Shown: positions 58,401 to 64,000 of the stretch, piece by piece
Layout of the letters: each line of letters starts with the position of its first letter
Numbering within the stretch: position 1 is the first letter of the stretch
DNA from: Protonemura montana
Taxonomy: Eukaryota > Arthropoda > Insecta > Plecoptera > Nemouridae
DNA: 64,000 nucleotides
Assembly (NCBI GenBank): GCA_947568835.1
Contig: OX387608.1
Coordinates: 2,332,001-2,396,000 of the forward strand
Direction of reading: 5' to 3'
Notes under the pieces: generated by a model
The model's input: only the letters and a program-made list of their open reading frames with translations
What the model was told of the DNA's origin: nothing
The model's database searches: none
Translations under genes and position numbers: made by a program

Positions 58401-61170
58401 ACTGGGGGTATCTTAGGAAATCTCGGTAAATCAAAATTTTGGTGTCGCACCTTAGTTCCTTGGCAGTCGCTGCGTGCGTCAATGACCTCGCCGAAGTCGC
58501 TAAGCTCCGCCTCCAAGTTCTTCGCCGGGCAAACGAGGCTAGCGTCGCGGCGGCCGATCTGCCAGAGTCGCAGGAAACCTGCGTCGGTTGCAACCGTCAC
58601 GAACGCGCCCGAGACCTCGCACGTGATTGGCTGACCCTCTTCAGAAGCCCCTCCAAGTGTCTGGATCACCTGTCGGCACATACAAGGATCGGGTCTCGCT
58701 CTAACCTAACCTAACTTGTTTGTTTAATTATTGTTTGACACCAATTTTCTTCTTCGGTAAAATCTCTTTCCTTTTTTGACACAATATAATTGTTAAAAAA
58801 GTACCGCTCTAGGTCGGGGTTATATAACACCACCGGTCGTATTATGTAGCACCATGGTAGCACCGTCAAATGACCGCTCTAGGTCGGGGTTATATAATAC
58901 CACCGGTCGTATTATGTAGCACCATGGTAGCACCACCAAATGACCGCTCTAGGTCGGGGTTATATAATACCACCGGTCGTATTATGTAGCACCATGGTAG
59001 CACCGCCAAATGACCGCTCTAGATCAGGGTTATATAATACCACCGGTCGTATTATGTAGCACCATGGTAGCACCGCCAAATGACCGCTCTAGGTTGGGGT
59101 TATATAATACCACCGGTCGTATTATGTAGCACCATGGTAGCACCGCCAAATGACCGCTCTAGGTCGGGGTTATATAATACCACTTGTCATATTATGTAGC
59201 ACCATGGTAGCACCGTCAAATGACCTCTCTAGGTCGGGGTTATATAATACCACCGGTCGTATTATGTAGCACTATGGTAGCACCGCCAAATGACCGCTCT
59301 GGGTCGGGGTTATATAATACCACCGGTCGTATTATGTAGCACCATGGTAGCACCCCCAAATGACAGCTCTAGGTCAGGGTTATATAATACCACCGGTCGT
59401 ATTATGTAGCACCATGGTAGCACCCCCAAATGACAGCTCTAGGTCAGGGTTATATAATATCACCGGTCGTATTAAGTAGCACCATGGTAGCACCGCCAAA
59501 TGACAGCTCTAGGTCGGGGTTATATAATACCACCGGTCGTATTATGTAGTACCATGGTAGCATCGCCAAATGACCGCTCTCGGTCGGGGTTATATAATAC
59601 CACCGGTCGTATTACGCAGCTCACCTGTCCCTGTGAGGTTCTGAGTGTGACGGCCGCTTCTTCCATGAGAACAATGCCGCTGGACACGGCGTGGGCACAC
59701 TGGGCTCGGCAAGGAAACGAGGCGACGGCATCGAATGCGTTGCTGGCAAGTTGGTAGACGGCCACAGCATGCCGTCCCCTGGCAACGACCTTGCCGTCAG
59801 CTGACGACAGGCCCAGCACTTGGATGTCGGTGCCAAGCGATAGCGTCTCGCCCGAAGATAGAACAGCCTCGACTTGTCTGCCGGAGACCTGCACGCAAAG
59901 CATCCTGGTTTCACGGGACAGATGTTTCTAGTATTCCTACCCAGCTGTTTCGATAACAACTTTTGGACAGACATAGTCATCTGATATATGAACAGGTCAC
60001 CGAATGGTTTGGCGTGTTGGAAACACTGGTCCTTGTGAGATCACTGAAGTTAAGCAACACTGCGCTGGGTCAGGTATTGGATGGGTGACCATCATACACA
60101 TGACCAGTTCTGTTCGGGAGAGAGGTTGGAGGGATTAAAGTTAGTACAGCGACTTCACTCGCCTTGCTTATCAACCTCTCGCCAGCATGGATTTGTGGAG
60201 GAATCCTGTTGTTCACGTTGTACCGTCCTTCGGAAGGGACGTTAAGCCGGTGGTCCCCTTGGTCTTCGACAGGAGTAGGCTACGTGCCGGCACCGGGTTT
60301 CCCCTCCTCCCTTCTAGACTAGGTAAGGTTCATCATCATCGTCATTATCATCCACTCATTCACCGACGCTATTAGACCAGTGCCTCATGGCCCATCATCA
60401 AAACAGTGCTGCCAACTTAAAGACAACAAACGGAACCTTTGAACAGACGTAGAAATCTTAAATATGAACAGAAACCGCCTCTTTGTCGTCAATGCTAGGG
60501 TCACGGTGCCAATAGATTGAGCAAGCGTCCGTCTGAATTCGTTCGCTGTTTCGATGTTAAATTCCTATCAAATTGCACCTTCTCATATAATCTCACGTGT
60601 ATTACAGTTTATTGGTGTTAAAACTAGTGCCAGGTTTTATATTTTATTTTATTTATTTTTTATTTCACAACTTTGACATGCATTTCTTTATAAATGCTAT
60701 CGGATGTTGTTATCTTATTTGAATATTGCTAAGTTTAGCCTTCATTTCTTTGGAGGTTTTTGGCAATGGTACAACCGCTTGTCCCGGCAGATTATTCCAT
60801 AGACGTACCTCTCTGCGGCTAAACAGTACTTTCCGATGTCAGTTCTTGGTTTTAACTGTTTTTTTTTGTGAAGGTGATCTTGACTATTTTAGACTGAGTT
60901 CACTGACTTCATGATTTGTTTATTAGATTTCAACGGTTTCGTTGTCTCTGGAACGCAGGATACCAACCTGCAGCAACTGCATGTCGAGTCCGACGGAGCT
61001 GGCGCCCACGTGTTGATGAAGCATGTACGTACTGCTGCTAGCGTTGACCAGTAGCGTGCCGTCGCGCCAGGATATCTGCTTGCACGAACCACGCAGCTGG
61101 GCGCTTGTTTCGTTCCCCCACATCCCGCCGGGGTCAACGTGCCAGACCCAGACCCCGCCCAGGTTGGTGC
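43445..61170 (-). CDS. IFT140: Intraflagellar transport protein 140, C-terminal two thirds (15 exons, 5' end outside window)
   Basis: Minus-strand exons 61170-60968, 59888-59625, 58669-58451, 57864-57648, 56208-55887, 54849-54717, 54036-53907, 50092-49865, 49590-49364, 48223-48058, 47677-47514, 45837-45595, 45195-45070, 44455-44298 and 43745-43445 join in phase to about 1,033 residues. The first exon starts mid-codon after an acceptor, so roughly 400 N-terminal residues (human 1,462) are missing. The first four exons are beta-propeller-like (GGVWVWHVD; DAGFLRLWQIG). The rest is a TPR-like solenoid with strong matches: GRWDEALAECSESNRVRLR, YHVARQHEALDQPEFAVRFY, MKSLLKSGDTDK, VMAANHLQALDW, YESCARREADEFGDYEKAL. 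IFT140 is a core IFT-A subunit for retrograde ciliary transport and ciliary entry of membrane proteins. The tail is shorter than in vertebrates, ending LLDLEPLP. One intron uses a GC donor. Confidence 0.93.
43780..43945. repeat. Hairpin element with deleted tRNA tip
   Basis: AACACTATAACCGTCTCAAA and TATGCCCAAACGGGGACTCG at the left are mirrored by GAGTCCCCATTTGGGCATCA and TTTTTGAGACGGTTATAGTG at the right. Only part of the tRNA core survives between them. A right-end fragment of the family is also at 43316-43365. Confidence 0.85.
43950..44265. repeat. Inverted arms of the hammerhead-like repeat, interior lost
   Basis: AGACTCATGTCTACTT at the left, then GGGTTTTGAATGCTAAGTAA facing TTACTGAGTATTCAAAACCC at the right. 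The hairpin motif itself is deleted. It lies in the last IFT140 intron. Confidence 0.65.
44515..44985 (-). mobile_element. 5S-derived SINE, full length, antisense
   Basis: From the 3' end (GGCGTCGGTGAATGAGTGGA) through GTCCCTTCCGAAGGACGG to the 5S-like head (TCGGTGATCTCACAGGAACC, AACACGCCAAACC), with the head segment duplicated once. Confidence 0.9.
45260..45585 (+). mobile_element. tRNA-hairpin element plus a tRNA-half fragment
   Basis: A fragment of the tRNA part at 45262-45305 (GAGTAGCTCAATTGGCTAGA) precedes a good copy. The good copy has an inner arm (CACTAAAATCGTCTCAAAAA), a tRNA-like core at 45425-45496, and the right arm to GATTTCATC at 45580. Confidence 0.9.
45870..46300 (+). mobile_element. 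Decayed LINE 3' end
   Basis: Degenerate translation resembles the C-terminal region of a reverse transcriptase ORF. The 3' end (AACTGTAAATAACTGACGAT, then AATAAAACAAATC) looks like a LINE tail. Confidence is limited by decay. Confidence 0.5.
46301..47360. other. Unassigned part of an IFT140 intron
   Basis: AT-rich sequence with two small plus-strand open frames (46331-46531, 46656-46844) that show no motif I recognise. Nothing else is seen. Confidence 0.35.
47365..47500 (+). repeat. Hammerhead-like repeat arm
   Basis: GAAGAAGTAACAGGTACAAG followed by TTACGAAACGTTGGG and TTAGCATTCAAAACC. It ends about 15 bp from the downstream edge of IFT140 exon 47677-47514. Confidence 0.75.
47865..48000. 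repeat. Minimal hairpin element
   Basis: The arms ACATTATAACCGTCTCAAAA and TTTTTAAGATGGTTATAGTG face each other around ATTGATACCCAAATG; the tRNA core is gone. The outer right arm CATTGCAAGCGTTTG is kept. Confidence 0.8.
48241..49358. repeat. 114-bp minisatellite forming an entire IFT140 intron
   Basis: About ten copies of a unit with CTCAATTCTGCTATCTTATG, TTACCACGGGTATATCATGG, CCTAGCATAGGAGGTTCAAT and GATTCAACGTTTGGTAGCCA. The array begins 17 bp from one exon and ends 5 bp from the other, so the intron (48224-49363) is almost nothing else. A single unit is at 23319-23480. Confidence 0.95.
49632..49840. repeat. 41-bp minisatellite, same unit as in MGAT1
   Basis: Five copies of the reverse complement of the 36826-37190 unit (AGCTGATCTCAAATAACCTG, GATAGAGCATAGGATCCAGC). 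It lies in the IFT140 intron before exon 49590-49364. Confidence 0.95.
50110..50307 (-). mobile_element. LINE 3' end
   Basis: ATTTATTTTATTTATTTAAT at the left is a LINE-type 3' tail read from the minus strand. GGGGCAGCGCATTCCACAGT reads as the usual LWNALP-type C-terminus. It runs directly into the 45-bp array. Confidence 0.65.
50305..51645. repeat. 45-bp minisatellite, main block
   Basis: About 30 copies of GTACCTAGGGAGGTACAAGA plus AGGCTTGATGGCCCATGTCGCTATT in two pieces. The period is a multiple of three, so frames stay open for 463 codons on both strands; these are not genes. Three more copies lie beyond the LINE, at 53640-53778. Confidence 0.95.
51646..53625 (-). mobile_element. LINE with intact reverse transcriptase ORF, inserted in the 45-bp array
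   Basis: The minus-strand ORF (stop at 51792) encodes about 600 residues of reverse transcriptase: HKKGADTNMDNYRPISLV, QHGFRKGFSTTTA, CDLSKAFDTI, HGIPQGTLLAPILFSLYVND, the catalytic YADDT box, LNHDKTNIVIF and FLGTTIDHRLIWKTH, with the tail FLLNHGFYTLDEFL. The endonuclease domain is missing at the 5' end. The 3' end carries a short AATAC-type tail (plus-strand TATTGTATTGTATTG). The lack of stops suggests a young copy. The clade looks Jockey/CR1-like, but this is not certain. Confidence 0.92.
53626..53778. repeat. 45-bp minisatellite, distal block
   Basis: Three units identical in type to 50305-51645, separated from them by the LINE. The LINE reading frame continues into these units, giving an artificial fused ORF to 53777. 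Confidence 0.9.
54165..54330. repeat. Hairpin element without intact tRNA core
   Basis: TTGCAAACGCTGGCAATGCG, AACACTATAACCATCTCAAA and TTGATACCCAAACGG face CGTTAGGGCATCAATTTTTT and GACGATTATAGTGTTG. Confidence 0.8.
54478..54706 (-). repeat. Hairpin arm followed by three 52-bp tRNA-like tandem units
   Basis: After the left arm (GCAACGCTTGCAATGTGCGG, ACACTAAAAACTCTCAAAAC) come three tRNA-like 5' portions starting at 54564, 54616 and 54668, again exactly 52 bp apart and with the same internal junction as the array at 1-312. The last unit abuts the GC donor of IFT140 exon 54849-54717. Confidence 0.9.
54911..55130 (+). mobile_element. tRNA-hairpin element, complete inverted-repeat form
   Basis: The left arm (TTGCAAGCGCTTGCAATGCG, CACTATAACTGTCTCAAAAA, TTGATGCCCAAACGGG), tRNA-like core (AATAGCTCAATGGGTTAGAG to GAGTCCCCGTTTGGGC) and right inner arm (TTTTTGAGACAATTATAGTG) are all present. 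Confidence 0.9.
55131..55636. other. AT-rich intron filler
   Basis: Long A- and T-rich stretches, including several runs of TTTTTAATTT. No feature recognised. Confidence 0.4.
55637..55860 (+). mobile_element. tRNA-hairpin element, complete inverted-repeat form
   Basis: Same architecture as 54911-55130, with the outer right arm preserved (CGCATTGCAAGCGTTTGCAA). It ends about 27 bp before IFT140 exon 56208-55887. Confidence 0.9.
56225..57200 (-). mobile_element. LINE 3' fragment split by a hairpin insertion
   Basis: A LINE tail (ATTTATTTATTTTATTTATT) and C-terminal coding remnant, up to about 56490, resume after 57017. The direct repeat TATTTCCCTGAC flanks the inserted DNA. Confidence 0.6.
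56491..57017. mobile_element. Composite tRNA-hairpin insertion with target-site duplication
   Basis: An antisense copy (56500-56730; tRNA part reading GGTGTTGCTCTGAACCATTG) and a sense copy (tRNA core about 56908-56979) flank a spacer (TTGACATGTTGTGACGTGAT, TCACAGCCTCTTGGTTCTAC). The whole is bounded by a 12-bp direct repeat (TATTTCCCTGAC). Confidence 0.85.
57408..57512. repeat. Degenerate hairpin element
   Basis: Left arm TTGCAAATGCTTGCAATGCG followed by a TTTATTTTATTTTATT stretch, and a right arm remnant (TTTGAGAGGTCATTAATG). The core is lost. Confidence 0.6.
57945..58318 (+). mobile_element. tRNA-hairpin element with the best tRNA-like core
   Basis: The core at 58206-58277 (72 nt) folds as a cloverleaf: acceptor GTCCAAG/TTTGGAC, D-stem GCTC/GAGC, anticodon stem with four of five pairs, T-stem CGGGG/CCCCG with loop TTCGAGT. 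The anticodon loop CGCGACA lacks the invariant U33, and no separate gene context is present, so it is a mobile-element core rather than a working tRNA gene. The upstream head (GACGTGATATAGCGTCAGTA) and left arm are present. Confidence 0.9.
58801..59620. repeat. 70-bp minisatellite filling an IFT140 intron
   Basis: Nearly 12 copies of a unit with CCGCTCTAGGTCGGGGTTAT, ATAATACCACCGGTCGTATT and ATGTAGCACCATGGTAGCAC. It ends at the exon 59888-59625 donor. Confidence 0.95.
60005..60415 (+). mobile_element. 5S-derived SINE, full length (reference copy)
   Basis: The head (GTGAGATCACTGAAGTTAAG, ATTGGATGGGTGACC) matches the internal promoter half of 5S rRNA. Then come ACCAGTTCTGTTCGGGAGAG, GACTTCACTCGCCTTGCTTA, the CCGTCCTTCGGAAGGGACGT hairpin, and a tail with repeated CATCATC and CACTCATTCACCGACGC. 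It lies in an IFT140 intron. Confidence 0.92.
60630..60890 (-). mobile_element. LINE 3' fragment
   Basis: Minus-strand translation gives SRREVRLWNNLPGQAVVPLP then KTSKEMKAKLS, a reverse transcriptase ORF C-terminus, followed by an ATTTTATTTTATTT-type tail. Confidence 0.75.
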
Positions 61171-61199
61171 CTGCAAGCAGAGAACTGAACTTAATCATT

Positions 61200-61640
61200 G
61201 TTTTTAGACTCATGTCTACTTGATGTAAACTTAGCACTAGTTTTAAGAAAACTATCTGAACTGGGTTTTGAATGCAAAGTAAAGAACAACTGAATTTCCA
61301 ACTTTTAGTAACTTGAACCTGTTACTTACATACATTTTTCCATACACATAACTGGTTAGTTCGTAAAAAACGCCAAGTGTTCGGGATTTTATTTCAGAAA
61401 ATACAAAATACATTAGTGTTTGAGTTATTGACCCTGATTATTTTATTTAGATGCATTTAGGAAGCTTGAACTTGGTAATTGTTATAATGTTAAGTGGTTC
61501 TTTTGTTATTGGCAAATTGTCAGGACTGCTCTAACCCTTGATAAAGTAACAGGTACAAGTTACGAAACGTTGGAAAATTTAGTTGTTCTTCACTTAGCAT
61601 TCAAAAGCCAGTTCAAATAGTTTTTGTTAAAACTTAACAT
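61200..61640. repeat. Full inverted-repeat element with hammerhead-like hairpins
   Basis: AGACTCATGTCTACTTGATG and TTTTGAATGCAAAG open the element. The interior contains ATTTAGGAAGCTTGAACTTG and the end GATAAAGTAACAGGTACAAG, TTACGAAACGTTGG, TTAGCATTCAAAAGCC. Architecture as at 34106-34495. Confidence 0.8.
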
Positions 61641-61945
61641 GTTTTCCAGGAAACTCAGGTAGAGTACAAATATTTGTCTATGAGAGAGAAAATCAATTAA
61701 TTAATAAATCAATTAATTAACATCTCTCCAAATACATGGCTGACCACTGGGATCTAGTGCACTAATCTATATTATAAAATAAAATTTCTTATAAAAGTAG
61801 CAATAATATTTTAGTATGATTATGGTATTGCCTATAGTTATTTATGAACAATGAACATTGTACACTAATAACAAGTGTTGATAATAGGTGAAAGATATTA
61901 GCCATGAGATAAGAGTAACGATAAAATATATATAAAAGACCTATT

Positions 61946-63190
61946 CTACCGTTGAGTGTGCAAGTTCTCGTAGGTTACTCGCTTTTTATTTTTATTTGTA
62001 TTTTATTTTATTTATTTATTTACATCTGTTAGAGTACATTATATCATAATGGGTAACGTTGTCGCAAATTAAAATTGAGTATCAGTCCATAAACTCGTCG
62101 AGATTATAAAACACATTTGTAAGAAGGAAATCTTTCACAGCTCTCTTAAACTTGTTCCGAGAGTCGCAGGAAGTGATCGAAGGTGGGAGTCTATTAAAAA
62201 CTTCCGTACCCCGGTTCAGGGGAAGTTGGTCCGAGGGCTTGAGACGGTGGGCATTTTGGTTCATTTTTTTAAAGCCTCTTGTATTATGCTCATGGATTGT
62301 GCCTCGAGTTTCAAACAAGCTCTGGTTGTCCCAGACAAAAAGAGCCACTGCCAGGATGTATAGGCCACTTAATGTTAAAATTTTCAGCTGTCTAAACACC
62401 TCTCTGCAGGATTGGCGATTGCTGATTCCGGCCATAGCCCGGACGATTTTCTTTTGTAGCTTAAAGACAGAGCCGCTCCGGGTTGAGCCGCCCCAGAAGA
62501 CCACTGCGTACTGCAAAACAGCCTGAACTTGCGCAAAATAGACAGCTCGTACAGTCTTAGGGTAGCATGTATGACGTAGCGACCTGATGACATAGTATGC
62601 CGACGCTAGCTTGCTTCGTAGCATGATCGCATGTTGATCCCATTTGAGATTGTGGTCAATTACTATCCCCAAGAAACTGGCGTGATTGACCATCTTTACA
62701 GGCACATTCTGTAGTCTCTGGGTGCCTGCAGGGGAGAACATCACTAAAACTGTTTTCTCTAAGTTGAGGCTCAGCTTATTGGGTTTAAACCAATTATTCA
62801 GCTCGTTCATGGCTCGGTTTAGTTTGCTTTCAAGTTCATGGGCATTCCCACCTTCAACCACTATCGTTGTGTCATCTGCAAACTGCACTATTGTCCCAAA
62901 GGCTGATAGAGAGCTCGCAAGATCATTAACATAGATATTGAAAAATATTGTTACGTGTATATCAATCGTTGAGGTAAACATTGATGGAGATCTTTTGAGC
63001 ACGAAAAATCACAAAAGCAAGTTAATTTACGAGAAGTATCAAAATTAAATTTCATACGACAGTGGCTCCACTTAACGTGACGTTCCGGTACTCTGCATTT
63101 TTGTCGGTAAGGCAGTCATTTTGCGGCCATTTTTCACACAGAGACTGTAACATTGACGTTGTTTCTCTACCTAGAACCTACACTCAACGA
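61946..63190. mobile_element. Palindromic MITE interrupted by a LINE
   Basis: MITE sequence (CTACCGTTGAGTGT, then GTAGGTTACTCGCT) stops at about 61985 and resumes at about 62945 with GTTACGTGTATATCAATCGT and the full right half to CTACACTCAACG. The interior breakpoint matches contiguous sequence in the intact copy near 22720. Confidence 0.85.
61986..62945 (-). mobile_element. 5'-truncated LINE, reverse transcriptase C-terminal half
   Basis: The open frame (stop at 62082) contains FNIYVNDLASSLSAFGTIVQ, the catalytic FADDT box, KPNKLSLNLEKTVLVMFS, FLGIVIDHNLKWDQHAI, LQYAVVFWGGS and FLLTNVFYNLDEFMD. It is in the same clade as the 51646-53625 copy by tail similarity. The frame is intact from the truncation point. 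Confidence 0.92.
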
Positions 63191-63609
63191 TTCTACCCTA
63201 CCTATATTTAAAGTGCTAGACCCGATTCACACATGCAAGCTTTGTATGCTTGGATTGTAAAATTAAATTAAAAAAAATAATAAAAATAATAAAGTTATTA
63301 TTATCCGGATTAATATCAATCTATATATACATTATCAAATATATTTTCGTTTTTGTATTGTATTAAAGTTACTGTTTCTTAATGAAGCCTAAATTGTCTA
63401 GTTTTTCCTACTGTAAAAAAAGGATCCCAGTGACAAAATTAAAATAAGTATAATTTACAATTAGACGACAATTAAAATAATGAAATTGATGAAATAATGA
63501 TGAATATGATGAATAATGAAATAATTTCAAATTAAATAATGAAATAAATAAATTGATAAATTGTTTTATAATGTTAACGAGTATTTAAGTAATTAATGTA
63601 TGTAATGAA
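63191..63609. other. AT-rich DNA, no feature seen
   Basis: Runs of AAATAATGAAAT-type simple sequence; no exon or repeat signature. Confidence 0.4.
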
Positions 63610-64000
63610 TTGTTTATCATTAATTTAGCTGTTTGAATTGGACGAAAATAGCATGCAATTGAACCTGGACAAATGTGAAGTTGTTAGATTTGACAAGAAG
63701 AAGACAAAATGCAAAAGAGGATATGAACTTAAGGGAAAGGAGATAAAATGGAGCAAGGGATATAAATACCTAGGTGTATGATTGGACGAAAAATTGGATT
63801 GGAAAGGCCAAGTTGAAAGAGTGGCAACCAAAGGAATCCGGTGTTTGAACTTTGTGATGAGAATACTAAGGGGTACGCATAAATCGGTAAAGGCACAGGC
63901 ATACAAAACGCTGGTCAGGCCCATCTTGGAATATGGGGGTATGGTATGGGACCCATATCACATAGACCAGGTTAAAGCCGTCGAAAGGGTTCAGAGGATG
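63610..64000 (+). mobile_element. LINE reverse transcriptase fragment, continues past window
   Basis: Translation gives NSMQLNLDKCEVVRFDKKKT, KGYKYLGV, a stop, then LDEKLDWKGQVERVATKGIR and LEYGGMVWDPYHIDQVKAVE. The internal stop shows it is dead. The final 72 bp match 16497-16570 with one difference. Confidence 0.85.

Noticed and set aside
60005..60100. A 5S rRNA gene
   Set aside because: Only the internal promoter half is similar to 5S rRNA and it is fused to unrelated SINE body and tail, with several copies of the same fusion in the window.

Overview
This window is eukaryotic nuclear DNA from an animal, most likely an arthropod and possibly an insect. Its genes are split by GT-AG introns and encode animal orthologues: a ciliary IFT-A subunit, a lysosomal sulfatase, a Golgi GlcNAc-transferase and a 20S proteasome subunit. 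About nine tenths of the DNA is intron or repeat: non-LTR retrotransposon fragments, a 5S-rRNA-derived SINE, tRNA-containing hairpin elements, MITEs and many minisatellites. A hemipteran-like, repeat-rich insect is my best guess, but the sequence does not prove it. All names come from reading translated exons; no database was searched.

Layout. CCDC134 (562-2699, minus) and a tiny TOM6 gene (3120-3363, plus) diverge from a shared 420-bp upstream region. GNS (3428-10526, plus, 10 exons) starts only 64 bp after the TOM6 stop. A secreted protein gene of uncertain family (10728-13416, minus) is tail-to-tail with GNS. From 14 to 23 kb there are only mobile elements, including a 2.7-kb palindrome with 1,350-bp arms (17920-20650) carrying a truncated transposase twice. 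PSMB4 (23817-27422), an intronless unknown gene (30105-30608), MGAT1 (32785-41600, 9 exons) and IFT140 (43445-61170, last 15 exons, 5' end outside the window) are all on the minus strand. From 61.2 to 64 kb there is a nested MITE/LINE and another LINE.

The genes do not form a functional cluster. CCDC134, GNS and MGAT1 act in the secretory/lysosomal route, while TOM6, PSMB4 and IFT140 act in mitochondria, proteasome and cilium. The unifying theme is repeat biology. Several short introns consist almost entirely of one tandem array. Three different minisatellites can be traced to three segments of a single 5S-derived SINE, each bounded by a short direct repeat. A family of tRNA-like sequences sits at the tips of inverted repeats, and in two places the tRNA part has become a 52-bp tandem array. 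One coding exon starts inside a copy of the 5S SINE.
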